This document shows positions 42,238-51,196 of a stretch of DNA of 64,000 nt, one piece after another. Source of the stretch: CAZQVN01 sp964596775 (GTDB taxonomy: Bacteria > Eisenbacteria > RBG-16-71-46 > JABDJR01 > JAWXBZ01); the NCBI GenBank assembly GCA_964596775.1, contig CAZQVN010000002.1, positions 62,001-126,000 of the forward strand. Reading direction: 5' to 3'. Position 1 is the stretch's first letter; every line of letters starts with the position of its first letter. The translations under genes were made by a program, and so were the position numbers. The notes beneath the pieces were generated by a model. That model did not search any database. It saw only the letters and a list, made by a program, of their open reading frames with translations, and was not told where the DNA came from.

Positions 42238-42267
42238 TTGACCGCTGAAAATCGCATCCGATATATT
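42238..42267 (+). promoter_or_regulatory. Predicted sigma-70 promoter of the lpxL/lptC-rpoN-PTS operon
   Basis: TTGACC at 42238-42243, an 18-nt spacer and TATATT at 42262-42267. The expected transcription start lies about 16 nt before ATG 42290, leaving room only for the GAGG ribosome binding site. It sits in the 194-nt gap after kdsD, which otherwise shows no gene. Confidence 0.65.
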
Positions 42268-42289
42268 CATGCGAAATGAGGTCAGAAGC

Positions 42290-43774
42290 ATGAACATCAA
42301 AGAGTTAAGGCGGGCGGCCCGCTACGCCTTCGGACGCCGATTCGTCGAGGCATCGCTCCGCCTCCCCCGCGCGATCAGCCGACCCCTGTACGGCGCACTC
42401 GGGGAACTGGCCTTCCTGTTCGTGGCCCGCGATCGGCGGATTGCCCTGGAAAACATCCGCCACGCCTGTCCCGGCCTGACCGACCGCGAGGTGCGGTCCA
42501 TGGCCCGTTCGGTCTTCCGGAACCTGCTTCGGAACATTCACGACGTGGGGGCCGCGGCACGCTGGTCGGCCGCGGAGAAGGACGCGCGGCTCGACGTCCT
42601 TGGGCTGGCGAAGCTGGAAGCCGCGCTCGCGGAAGGACGGGGTGCCGTCCTTTTCGGAGGTCACCAGGGTGCCTGGGAACTCGTCGCGGTGGCGCTGGCC
42701 CGCCACGGTGTCCGGCTCACGTCGATGGCGCGGCCGATCCGCGAGAAGCGGCTCGACCGCTGGCTCACCGAACATCGCCGGGCCCTCGGCATCGCCACGC
42801 TTTCGCGCGGGGGCCTCTCGGCGGCCCGCGACGCGCGCCGCGTGCTGGCCAGGGGGGAAGCGCTCGGCATCCTTCTCGATCACCGGATCCGGAAGGGCGG
42901 CGTGGTCTGCGATTTTTTCGGGCGTCCCGCCCGGTTTTCCGCCGGTCCGATCCGGCTGGCGCTCCGGACCGGGGCGCCGCTGATTCCCGTGCACATCTCC
43001 GGAAGGCCCGGCGGCCACACGATCACGATCGGCGATCCGGTCGCGTGCGCGCTCCCCGGCACCCCGGCGCGGGACCGGGTCACGGTCGCCGTCCGCGCGG
43101 CCGTCGCCGCACTGGAAGCCATGATCCGCCGGTCGCCGGCCGAGTGGGCGTGGATCCACCCGCGCTGGCACCGCGAGTCGCGCCGGCCCATGGAGCGGCC
43201 GCTTCCGGCCCGCGACGCCGGCTCCCCGGTTCTGACCCGGTCGACCGTCCTGGTGGCCGCGACGGCCTCGCTGATTTTCGCCGGGTGCGAAGCGTCGAGG
43301 AACACGGGATCGGTTGTGGCGGATCGCTCGGGCCCCAGTTCGGCCATGGCCAACTTCAAGGTGCGGGAAACCGTGGGAGGACGGCTCAAGTGGATCCTCA
43401 CCGCCGACTCCGCGGAAACCTGGGACGAGGTCCGCGAAACGCTCGTGCAGGGCGTCAACGTGGACTTCTACGCCGCCGACGGAACCGTCAACTCCGTCCT
43501 CAAGGCGGATACGGGAGTACTCCACGCCGCCAGCAACAACCTGACCGGGCGCGGCAACGTCACCCTGACCTCCGCCGCCGGCGACACCCTGACCACGGAG
43601 CAGCTGGACTGGGACAACCAGGCCGGCCGGATCCGGACCTCGGAAAAATTCCGGCTGGCGCGCCCCGGAGGCTGGATCACCGGAACGGGTTTCGAAAGCG
43701 ATCCCGATCTCAGGAATTACACGACGGAGGATGTGAGGATCGACGCGCGTCCGGGAACCGGCGGCGGACGATGA
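42290..43774 (+). CDS. Fusion of lipid A acyltransferase (LpxL/HtrB family) and LptC
   Basis: One 494-residue frame with two functions. Residues 1-295 are a lipid A biosynthesis acyltransferase with HX4E (H125 QGAWE130) and the end motif WAWIHPRWH, acting on the cytoplasmic face. Residues 317-332 are hydrophobic and end in FAGC. Residues about 350-490 are an LptC domain (KVRETVGGRLKWILTADSAE, GNVTLTSAAGDTLTTEQLDW), the periplasmic clamp of the LPS exporter. The order enzyme-helix-LptC gives a sensible topology. No stop or frameshift separates the parts, but an internal ATG at 43190 could also yield a separate LptC lipoprotein. The start is ATG 42290 with GAGG 7 nt upstream; the stop overlaps lptB. 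Confidence 0.85.
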   Translation: MNIKELRRAARYAFGRRFVEASLRLPRAISRPLYGALGELAFLFVARDRRIALENIRHACPGLTDREVRSMARSVFRNLLRNIHDVGAAARWSAAEKDARLDVLGLAKLEAALAEGRGAVLFGGHQGAWELVAVALARHGVRLTSMARPIREKRLDRWLTEHRRALGIATLSRGGLSAARDARRVLARGEALGILLDHRIRKGGVVCDFFGRPARFSAGPIRLALRTGAPLIPVHISGRPGGHTITIGDPVACALPGTPARDRVTVAVRAAVAALEAMIRRSPAEWAWIHPRWHRESRRPMERPLPARDAGSPVLTRSTVLVAATASLIFAGCEASRNTGSVVADRSGPSSAMANFKVRETVGGRLKWILTADSAETWDEVRETLVQGVNVDFYAADGTVNSVLKADTGVLHAASNNLTGRGNVTLTSAAGDTLTTEQLDWDNQAGRIRTSEKFRLARPGGWITGTGFESDPDLRNYTTEDVRIDARPGTGGGR

Positions 43775-44517
43775 ACGCCGACGGCATCGGGGAAGGAATC
43801 CGGCTCGAGGCCCGAAACCTCGTGCGCAACTACGGGAAGCGACGCGTCGTCGACGACGTGAGCCTGTCCGTGGCTCCCGGCGAGGTCGTCGGACTGCTCG
43901 GACCGAACGGCGCGGGCAAGACGACCACGTTCTACATGATCGTGGGCATGCTCGCCCCCACGTCCGGAACGATCCGCCTCGGCGATCGGGACCTGACGAA
44001 GCTGCCGATGTACCGCCGGGCCCGGCTGGGCATCGGCTATCTGCCCCAGGAAGCCTCCGTGTTCCGGAAGCTCACCGTGGCGGAAAACATCGACGCGATC
44101 CTCGAAACCATGAATCTGGGCCGCGAGGAGCGCCGGCACCGCCTGCACGAGCTCCTCAGCGAACTGGACATCGAGCGGCTGGCCGACCGCCGGGCCATGA
44201 CCCTGTCCGGAGGGGAGCGGCGCCGGGTCGAGGTCACGCGGGCCCTGGCCTGCCGTCCGAAGTTTCTTCTGCTCGACGAACCTTTCGTGGGTATAGACCC
44301 GATCGCGGTTGCCGATATTCAGGATATCATCGCCAGGCTCAGGGAAAAGGGGCTGGGCGTGCTGATCACCGATCATAATGTCCGGGAGACCTTGTCCTCG
44401 ACGGACAGGGCGTTCATCATGTTCGAAGGGCGGATCGTGCTGGCGGGAACCGCTGCCGAACTGGCCCAGGATCCGACAGCCCGTCGCATCTATCTCGGGG
44501 AGAAATTTCAACTGTGA
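43771..44517 (+). CDS. lptB: LPS export ABC transporter ATPase LptB
   Basis: Cytoplasmic ATPase that powers LPS extraction by LptFG. The 248-residue protein has Walker A GPNGAGKTT, Q-loop LPQEASVF, signature LSGGERRRVE, Walker B FLLLDEPF and H-loop ITDHNV. VGIDPIAVADIQ is typical of LptB. The ATG overlaps the stop of the LpxL-LptC fusion. The usual lptA between lptC and lptB is absent. Confidence 0.95.
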   Translation: MNADGIGEGIRLEARNLVRNYGKRRVVDDVSLSVAPGEVVGLLGPNGAGKTTTFYMIVGMLAPTSGTIRLGDRDLTKLPMYRRARLGIGYLPQEASVFRKLTVAENIDAILETMNLGREERRHRLHELLSELDIERLADRRAMTLSGGERRRVEVTRALACRPKFLLLDEPFVGIDPIAVADIQDIIARLREKGLGVLITDHNVRETLSSTDRAFIMFEGRIVLAGTAAELAQDPTARRIYLGEKFQL

Positions 44518-44551
44518 CGACGAAACGACCCGAATGCGGAGAGCCTGAATC

Positions 44552-45979
44552 ATGGAAATGAGACATTCGCTTCGCCTGACCCAGAAGCCGATGCTCATCA
44601 TGACGCAGCGGTTGAAGCAGGCCCTGAAGCTTCTCCAGGCACCGACCCTGGAACTGCAGCAGATGCTCAAGACGGAAATGAACATGAATCCGCTGCTCGA
44701 GGAAGTCGACGACATGGAGGACCTTCCCGAGGCGGACCAGTCGGAAACCCCGGAAGCGGAACGCGAGCGGGAAGAAGAGGAAGCCAGGGACACCGACGAC
44801 AAGCCCGACGAAATCGACTGGAGCGAATTCATCCAGGACGGTTCCGATTCGTCGACCACCCGCTCCGAGGAGCGGCAGACGGAATTCACCGAACGGGTTC
44901 CCGTTTCCCACCAGTCGCTGGACGAATACCTCCAGGAGCAGATCCGCTACCTGAAGCTGACCGAGGAAGAGGAAGCGATCGGCGAGTTCGTGATCGGATC
45001 CATCGACGAGCGGGGCTACCTGACGATGTCCGTCGAGGAGATCGCCGGGGAGGTGCAGGCCGATCCCGCGAAAGTCGAAAAGGTCATCGCCGCCGTCCAG
45101 TCCCTCGACCCTCCCGGCATCGGCGCCCGGGACCTGCGGGAGTGCCTGCTTCTTCAGCTCCGGGCCAAGGGGCTGTCCGGCCATCTCGTGTACACCGTGG
45201 TGGCCGACCACTTCGAGGACCTCACCCACCGCCGGCAGATCGACATCGCCCGGGCTCTCCGGGTCGACGTCGAGGAAGTGCAGAAGTGCGTGGACCTCGT
45301 CGGCCTTCTCTCGCCGGTTCCGGGGTCGCAGATATCCGGTCCGGTGGCCCAGTACGTGTACCCCGACCTGATCGTGGACCGCGTCGGCGACGACTATGTC
45401 GTCTACCTGAACGACAAGAACGTTCCGCGTCTGCGGATCAGCCCGGCCTACGAGCACGTGCTGAACGGCGGCAAGGGGCAGGACGGGGCCACCAAGGAAT
45501 ACGTCACGAACAAGCTGAATTCCGCCCGCTGGCTGATCCAGACGATCGAGCAGCGCCGCAAGACGATGGTCAAGGTGATGCGGGCCATCGTCGAGGAGCA
45601 GCGCGATTTCTTCGAGAAGGGCATTCTGCACATGAAGCCGCTGACGCTTCAGGACGTGGCCGGCAAGATCGGGATGCACGAATCGACGGTCAGCCGGGTG
45701 ACGTCGGGAAAATACTGCCAGACGCCGCGCGGCGTGTTCGAACTCAAGTTTTTCTTTTCCTCGGGCCTCGACACGCGGGGCGGCGAGGAAATTTCGGCCA
45801 AGAGCGCCAAGGCGATCATCTCCCGGCTCATCGACGGGGAGGACAAGAAGAAGCCGCTGTCCGACCAGAAGATCGCCGTCACGCTCAAGGCCCAGGGCCT
45901 CGACATTGCGAGGCGCACCGTTGCCAAGTACCGTGAGCAGCTCAATATTCCCAACGCCCGTTTTCGCCGGAGGCACTAG
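44552..45979 (+). CDS. rpoN: RNA polymerase sigma-54 factor
   Basis: Enhancer-dependent sigma factor, 475 residues. Region I is Gln/Leu rich (LTQRLKQALKLLQAPTLELQQ). Region II is strongly acidic (about residues 50-90). The core-binding domain includes LDPPGIGARDLRECLLLQL. The HTH contains HESTVSRVTSGKY, and the RpoN box reads ARRTVAKYRE near the C-terminus. Its place between lptB and hpf is conserved across many Gram-negative bacteria. No sigma-54 activator is in the window. Confidence 0.96.
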   Translation: MEMRHSLRLTQKPMLIMTQRLKQALKLLQAPTLELQQMLKTEMNMNPLLEEVDDMEDLPEADQSETPEAEREREEEEARDTDDKPDEIDWSEFIQDGSDSSTTRSEERQTEFTERVPVSHQSLDEYLQEQIRYLKLTEEEEAIGEFVIGSIDERGYLTMSVEEIAGEVQADPAKVEKVIAAVQSLDPPGIGARDLRECLLLQLRAKGLSGHLVYTVVADHFEDLTHRRQIDIARALRVDVEEVQKCVDLVGLLSPVPGSQISGPVAQYVYPDLIVDRVGDDYVVYLNDKNVPRLRISPAYEHVLNGGKGQDGATKEYVTNKLNSARWLIQTIEQRRKTMVKVMRAIVEEQRDFFEKGILHMKPLTLQDVAGKIGMHESTVSRVTSGKYCQTPRGVFELKFFFSSGLDTRGGEEISAKSAKAIISRLIDGEDKKKPLSDQKIAVTLKAQGLDIARRTVAKYREQLNIPNARFRRRH

Positions 45980-46037
45980 GGCTCCGGAACCGCCGTCCCG
46001 AAGGGGATGGGCCGACCGAACGGAAGAGAGGTCAGTC

Positions 46038-46409
46038 ATGAATCTGCACATCACCACACGTCATTGCGAACTCGACCCGGAAACCCGGACCTTTGCGGAA
46101 AACCGCGTGCGGAAGATGAAACGCTATTTCGACCAGATCATCGACGTGAACGTCATCCTGACGGTGGAAAAGCACCGGCACGAGGCGGAAGTGACGCTGC
46201 ACACGAACGGCTCGAATTTCGTGGGAGCCGCGGAGGCCCAGGACCTGCGCTCGGCGCTCGAGCTGGCGGCCGGAAAGATCGAGGCCCAGCTCAAGAAGCT
46301 GAAGGACAAGCGGGCCCGCGAACGGCGGTCGAGAACATCGCTCGGCGAGGCGATGGCCGCCGAGGTCGAGCAGACCGCGGTGGAGATCGACGAGGACATG
46401 GAGAGCTGA
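46038..46409 (+). CDS. hpf: Ribosome hibernation promoting factor, short form
   Basis: Binds the 30S decoding region in stationary phase. The 123 residues comprise only the N-terminal fold (MNLHITTRHCELDPETRTFAENRV, VTLHTNGSNFVGAAEAQDLRSAL) plus a charged tail, with no dimerisation domain, so this is the short HPF/YfiA type. Conserved rpoN-hpf-hprK order. Confidence 0.92.
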   Translation: MNLHITTRHCELDPETRTFAENRVRKMKRYFDQIIDVNVILTVEKHRHEAEVTLHTNGSNFVGAAEAQDLRSALELAAGKIEAQLKKLKDKRARERRSRTSLGEAMAAEVEQTAVEIDEDMES

Positions 46410-46410
46410 C

Positions 46411-47409
46411 GTGTCCGACGCTCACGAGGTCACCGATTCGCTCAAGGCGCTGCCGGTTTCGAAGCTGTTCGAGGACAAGCGCGTCGATCTGGAGCTGACC
46501 CAGCTGACGGAGTCGCTGGACGGCGCCGTGCCGATCACCGTGAGCGACATCAACCGGCCCGGCCTGGCCATGGCCGGTTTCGTCGAGAACTTCCTGGTGG
46601 AACGCATCCAGGTCATCGGCCAGACCGAGGTGGCGCTGATGGCGAGCATGCCGGAGAATGTGCGCGACGAGGCGATCGACCGCCTCCTCGGGTTCCAGCT
46701 GCCGTGCATCATCGTGGCCAAGGACCTCGAGATCCCTCCGCGGCTCCTCAACGGCGCCGCCAACCGCGGAATTCCGGTCCTGCGGACGCCCATGTCCACG
46801 ACTCCGTTCATCCACGAACTCACCGCCTACCTCGACGACATCTTCGCGATCACCGCCACGTTTCACGGATCCCTCGTCGACGTGTACGGCGTGGGGCTGC
46901 TGTTCACCGGACGCAGCGGCATCGGCAAGAGCGAGTGCGCCCTCGATCTCGTCGAGCGGGGCCACCGGCTCGTTGCCGACGACGTGGTCACGGTCAAGCG
47001 GCGGCACTCGAACGTCCTCATCGGGCAGGCCAACAAGGTCCTCGGTCACTACATGGAAATCCGCGGCATCGGCATCATCGACGTGCAGAGCATTTTCGGG
47101 ATCCGGGCCATCCGTTTCCAGAAGCGGATCGAGGTCGAGGTGAACCTCCGCGACTGGGACTCCCGCGAGGACTACGAGCGGACCGGTCTCGACGAACGCC
47201 AGACCAGCTATCTCGGCGTGACGATCCCGATCGTGTCCGTGCCGATCAATCCCGGGAAGAACGTCACGGTGATCGGGGAAGTGATCGCCCTCAACTACCT
47301 GGTCAAGGCGTACGGGTTCGATCCGGCCAAGGATCTCGACCGCCGCCTCTCCGAGATGATGATGCGCAACACGCGACTCAAAGAGCTGGCCCGGGACGAC
47401 CTGGAGTGA
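46411..47409 (+). CDS. hprK: HPr kinase/phosphorylase
   Basis: Phosphorylates and dephosphorylates HPr on Ser46 in response to ATP, phosphate and sugar bisphosphates. The 332-residue protein has an N-terminal regulatory domain. The catalytic domain has His152 (FHGSLVDVYG), the P-loop GRSGIGKS at 167-174, and the signature EIRGIGIIDVQSIFG. The start is GTG 46411, one base after the hpf stop. The matching HPr with an intact Ser46 is encoded at 52052, so the regulatory loop is complete in one operon. Confidence 0.95.
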   Translation: MSDAHEVTDSLKALPVSKLFEDKRVDLELTQLTESLDGAVPITVSDINRPGLAMAGFVENFLVERIQVIGQTEVALMASMPENVRDEAIDRLLGFQLPCIIVAKDLEIPPRLLNGAANRGIPVLRTPMSTTPFIHELTAYLDDIFAITATFHGSLVDVYGVGLLFTGRSGIGKSECALDLVERGHRLVADDVVTVKRRHSNVLIGQANKVLGHYMEIRGIGIIDVQSIFGIRAIRFQKRIEVEVNLRDWDSREDYERTGLDERQTSYLGVTIPIVSVPINPGKNVTVIGEVIALNYLVKAYGFDPAKDLDRRLSEMMMRNTRLKELARDDLE

Positions 47410-47807
47410 ACCCGACACAGGGGGCGGTCCCGGGGATCCTCGTGGCGCACGGCCGGCTGGCCGAGGAGCTGAAGTCGACGGCGGAGTCGATCGCCGGCCC
47501 CGCGCCAGACGTCGTCTGCCTCAGCAATGCCGGAAAATCGCCGGAGGGGCTGGCCGAGGAAGTCCAGGCCGCCCTTGCGGGCATCGATGGAATTCCCCTC
47601 GTGCTCGTCGACCTGGCCGGAGGATCGTGCCTGGCCGCCGTGCGCCGCGCGCTCCGCCACCGGCCGGAAGTGCCCGTCGTGGCCGGAATGAACCTGCCGC
47701 TCGTCCTCGATTTCCTGCAGAATCGCCGGTCCCTGTCCGGCGAGGAACTGATCCGCCATTGTCTCGACCGGGGCGCGGTCGGGATCCGGCGGATCGACGG
47801 AGAGTAG
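47406..47807 (+). CDS. PTS mannose-family EIIA component
   Basis: A 133-residue cytoplasmic phosphocarrier. The phospho-acceptor is His15 in GILVAHGRLAEEL, followed by LVDLAGGSC and GMNLPLVLDFL, as in ManX-type EIIA. It receives phosphate from HPr and passes it to the EIIB encoded next. GTG start 47406 overlaps the hprK stop. Confidence 0.9.
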   Translation: MNPTQGAVPGILVAHGRLAEELKSTAESIAGPAPDVVCLSNAGKSPEGLAEEVQAALAGIDGIPLVLVDLAGGSCLAAVRRALRHRPEVPVVAGMNLPLVLDFLQNRRSLSGEELIRHCLDRGAVGIRRIDGE

Positions 47808-47811
47808 CGCC

Positions 47812-48300
47812 ATGCCCGTTCTGCTCGTGCGCATCGACGATCGCCTGATTCACGGCCAGGTGTCGATCGGCTGGGCCGGAAGGCTCAAGCCGGACCTGAT
47901 TCTCGTCCTCGACGACGAGGCCGCCGCGGATTCCTGGGAGGGGGATCTCGTCTGTTCCGCATGCCCGGAGTCGGTCACCGCCCGGGTGTTCGGCATCGAG
48001 GAGGGGGCGGCCCGGCTCGCTTCCGGCGCGTTCGGCGACAAGAAGCTCCTGATCCTGCTCCGTTCGGCGCGCAGCGCGGTCCGCCTCGTCGAGAGCGGGT
48101 GCCCGGTCCGCGAGATCAATCTCGGCGGTCTGCATCACCACGCGGGGACGCGGTCGTACCTCCCGTACGTCTATCTCGACGAAAGCGAAGTCAGGGACCT
48201 CGTCACCCTGATGAACAGGGGCGTGCGCGTGACCGCCCAGGACATTCCCGGCAACAAGGCTCACGACATGGCCGACATTCTCCCGGGAGGGGAGTGTTGA
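47812..48300 (+). CDS. PTS mannose/fructose/sorbose-family EIIB component
   Basis: A 162-residue cytoplasmic EIIB with the phosphorylation site His14 in RIDDRLIHGQV and later INLGGLHH, diagnostic of the mannose class. It hands phosphate to the sugar entering through EIIC/EIID. The stop overlaps the start of the GH57 gene. Confidence 0.92.
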   Translation: MPVLLVRIDDRLIHGQVSIGWAGRLKPDLILVLDDEAAADSWEGDLVCSACPESVTARVFGIEEGAARLASGAFGDKKLLILLRSARSAVRLVESGCPVREINLGGLHHHAGTRSYLPYVYLDESEVRDLVTLMNRGVRVTAQDIPGNKAHDMADILPGGEC

Positions 48301-50456
48301 GGCCGATCACGTTCCTGTTCGGCATACACAACCATCAGCCCGTCGGAAACTTCGACCATGTCATCGAGGATGCCTACCGGACGGCGTACCTCCCGTTTCT
48401 CGAAGTTCTCGAGCGGCATCCCGGCATCCGACTCTCGCTGCACAGCTCGGGCATTCTCCTCGACTGGTTCGAGGACAGGCACCCCGATTACCTGGATCGC
48501 GTCCGGGCCCTGGTCGAGGCGGGCCGGGTGGAACTCGTCACCGGTGGGTTCTACGAGCCGGTCCTTCCGGCGATCCCCGACGCGGACAAGACCGGACAGA
48601 TCGGGATGCTGACCCGGCGGCTTCGCGAGCGGCTCGGCGGAGAGGCCGTCGGTCTGTGGCTCACCGAACGGGTCTGGGAGCCGTCGCTGGTGCTCCCCAT
48701 CCGCGCGGCGGGGGTCGAGTACCTGATGGTCGACGACGCCCACTTCATCGCCGCCGGCCTGACCCCCGACCGGCTGTGGAACTACTGGATGACCGAGGAC
48801 CAGGGAGAAACGCTCGCGGTCTGGCCGATCTCGCAGGAGCTTCGCTACCTCGTTCCGTTCGAACCCCCGGAAAGGACGATCGAGTTCCTGCGCAGGGTCG
48901 CATCCGCGGGGCGCGACCGTGTCGTCCTGCTCGCGGACGACGGGGAGAAGTTCGGAGTCTGGCCGGACACCCACCGGCAGGTGTACGAGGACGGATGGCT
49001 CGACACGTTCTTCGGCCTGGTCGAGGAGAACGCGGAATGGCTCCGGATGGAACTGCCCGGCGACGTCCTCCGCAGCCGGCCGCCGGAGGGGCGGATCTAC
49101 CTGCCGACGGCGTCGTACAGCGAAATGATGGAGTGGTCGCTGCCGACGGAAGAACAGCTCGACTATCATGCGTTCCGGCAGAAACTGGCCGACCGCAGGG
49201 CGCCCGAAGCGCGGTTCGTCCGCGGCGGTTTCTGGCGCAACTTCCTCGCGAAGTATCCGGAATCCAATCTCATGCACAAGAGGATGCTGGAGACGCGCCG
49301 GGCGGTGCTCGAAGAGCCGGCGCTGTCCGACGCCGGACGGGCCGAAGCCCTGGACCTCGTCTGGCAGAGCCAGTGCAACTGTGCCTACTGGCACGGAATC
49401 TTCGGCGGCCTGTACCTGCCCCATCTCCGTGACGCGGTGTACCGGAAGATCCTGGCGGCCGAAAGTCGTGTCGACGCGGCCCGCGAGGGCGGGCGCGATT
49501 TTCTCCGGGTCGAGGAACGGGACGTGGACCGCGACGGCTGTCCCGACATCCGGATCAGGAACGCCCGGGTCGCCGCGCTGATCGCCCCGGGGCGCGGAGG
49601 GGGCATCGAGGAACTCGATTTCTTTCCCGCGGCGCGCAACCTGACCCACGGCATGACCCGCCGCCGCGAGGCTTATCACCGGAGACTGGCCGAAGCGGAA
49701 ACGGTCGCGGTCGTCGGGGAGGCCGCCGCGCCGGCGGAGAAGGAAACCACGGTGAAGAGCATTCACGACCGGGTCGAGGTCAAGGAGAAGGGGCTCGAGA
49801 AGATGCTGTTCTACGACTGGTACCGTCGGCAGTCGCTGCTTGACCATTTCTTCCGCCACGATTCGACGATGGAACTCTTCGATCGCGGCGAGCACGGCGA
49901 GCAGGGGAATTTCATCGAGAGCCCCTACGCGCACGAGACGATTCCGGGCGGTGTCCGGCTCGACCGGTCGGGCACCGTGTGGACCGGCGGACACCCGCTG
50001 CCGGTCCGCCTCGCAAAGACGATAGTGCTCGACGCGGCCGGTTCGGCGTTTCGGATCGATTACCGCGTAAGCCACGACGGCAGCGAGGCGGTACCGCTCT
50101 GGTTCGGCGTCGAGTTCAATTTCAGCATGCTGGCCGGGAATGCTCCGGATCGCTACGCGATGGTCGACGGCGTCAGGCCGGAAACGGAACCGCATCTGGC
50201 CGGGCGGGGCGTTCACGAATCGACGCGCGCAGTATCGCTCGTGGACGCCTGGGACGGGGTCCGGGTTTCGCTGGACTGGTCCCGGTCGGGCGGGCTGTGG
50301 CGCCTGCCGGTGGAAACGATATCCCAGTCCGAGAACGGATTCGAGCGCGTCTACCAGAGCACCTGCCTTGTTCCCAACTGGCGGATTTCCCTCGCTCCGG
50401 GCGCAGTGTGGTCGGTCACGCTGAACCTCGCCGTGACGGCGGTGCCTCCGGAATGA
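48297..50456 (+). CDS. Glycoside hydrolase family 57, 4-alpha-glucanotransferase/alpha-amylase-like
   Basis: A 719-residue cytoplasmic enzyme with no signal peptide. The GH57 barrel opens with FLFGIHNHQPVGNF. The nucleophile is Glu124 in WLTERVWEP and the acid/base Asp214 in LLADDGEKFGVWP. These numbers nearly match Glu123 and Asp214 of the Thermococcus litoralis 4-alpha-glucanotransferase. The C-terminal half carries the beta-sandwich region of that subgroup (EKGLEKMLFYDWYRRQS). The start is taken as TTG 48297 with GGAGG 6 nt upstream; GTG 48294 is one codon earlier. Placed between PTS EIIB and EIIC, it probably remodels alpha-glucan from the imported sugar or storage glycogen. Confidence 0.88.
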   Translation: MRPITFLFGIHNHQPVGNFDHVIEDAYRTAYLPFLEVLERHPGIRLSLHSSGILLDWFEDRHPDYLDRVRALVEAGRVELVTGGFYEPVLPAIPDADKTGQIGMLTRRLRERLGGEAVGLWLTERVWEPSLVLPIRAAGVEYLMVDDAHFIAAGLTPDRLWNYWMTEDQGETLAVWPISQELRYLVPFEPPERTIEFLRRVASAGRDRVVLLADDGEKFGVWPDTHRQVYEDGWLDTFFGLVEENAEWLRMELPGDVLRSRPPEGRIYLPTASYSEMMEWSLPTEEQLDYHAFRQKLADRRAPEARFVRGGFWRNFLAKYPESNLMHKRMLETRRAVLEEPALSDAGRAEALDLVWQSQCNCAYWHGIFGGLYLPHLRDAVYRKILAAESRVDAAREGGRDFLRVEERDVDRDGCPDIRIRNARVAALIAPGRGGGIEELDFFPAARNLTHGMTRRREAYHRRLAEAETVAVVGEAAAPAEKETTVKSIHDRVEVKEKGLEKMLFYDWYRRQSLLDHFFRHDSTMELFDRGEHGEQGNFIESPYAHETIPGGVRLDRSGTVWTGGHPLPVRLAKTIVLDAAGSAFRIDYRVSHDGSEAVPLWFGVEFNFSMLAGNAPDRYAMVDGVRPETEPHLAGRGVHESTRAVSLVDAWDGVRVSLDWSRSGGLWRLPVETISQSENGFERVYQSTCLVPNWRISLAPGAVWSVTLNLAVTAVPPE

Positions 50457-51196
50457 CCCCGCTGGAAATGGCGGGGATGGCCGCCCTGTCCGGGATTGCG
50501 GCCGTCGATGCCGCGGCGGCCTTTCAGGTCATGGTCGGCCAGCCGGTCGTGTGCGGATGGATCGCGGGATGCCTGCTCGGGCAGCCGGCGGCGGGCCTGT
50601 GGATGGGCATTTCGCTGCAGCTCCTGTGGAGCCGGCTGGCCCCGGTGGGCGCTACCGCCTATCCGGATGTCGGCCCCGCCACCGTGGCCGGCGTCACCGT
50701 GACGGCGGCGCTCGTTCCCCCGGGCGCGGCGTGGCGCCTGGATCCCGGCGGGTTCCTGCCCCCGGCGGAGGTCGCTCCGGCGGTCCTTTTCGGATTGCTG
50801 GCGGCGCTCCTTCTCGGGCGTTTCGGGCAGTTCCTGACCGTCCGCGAGCGGCGCGGCAACCTGCGGCTCGCCGAGGCGGCCGACCGGGCCGCGCGGGCCG
50901 GGTCCGTGCGCGGCGTCGAGTTCGCGAACGCCGCCGGCGTGGCCCGGTCGTTTGCCCGCGGGTTGATCGTGGTGCTTCCCGCGGTCGCCGCGGCGTACGC
51001 GATCGGCGACCCACGGTGGAGAGGATTCGTTCCGGTTCCGCCGCCGGATGCCCCGGCAAATTTCGGCCTGGCCGCGTTCTGGTGGTTCGGCATCGCGGCT
51101 CTCGCCACGGTCCTGTTCCGCGGCGGACGCACCGACTGGCTGATCCTCGCGGCGGGACTCCTGCTGGGCGGAGTCGTCCACGGAGTGTTTTTCTGA
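50453..51196 (+). CDS. PTS mannose/sorbose-family EIIC permease
   Basis: A 247-residue inner-membrane subunit with six to seven hydrophobic segments and the EIIC-Man signature GWIAGCLLGQPAAGLWMGI followed by QLLWSRLAPVGATAYPD. It forms the sugar channel with EIID. The ATG overlaps the GH57 stop, and the TGA overlaps the EIID ATG, so expression is tightly coupled. Confidence 0.88.
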   Translation: MTPLEMAGMAALSGIAAVDAAAAFQVMVGQPVVCGWIAGCLLGQPAAGLWMGISLQLLWSRLAPVGATAYPDVGPATVAGVTVTAALVPPGAAWRLDPGGFLPPAEVAPAVLFGLLAALLLGRFGQFLTVRERRGNLRLAEAADRAARAGSVRGVEFANAAGVARSFARGLIVVLPAVAAAYAIGDPRWRGFVPVPPPDAPANFGLAAFWWFGIAALATVLFRGGRTDWLILAAGLLLGGVVHGVFF

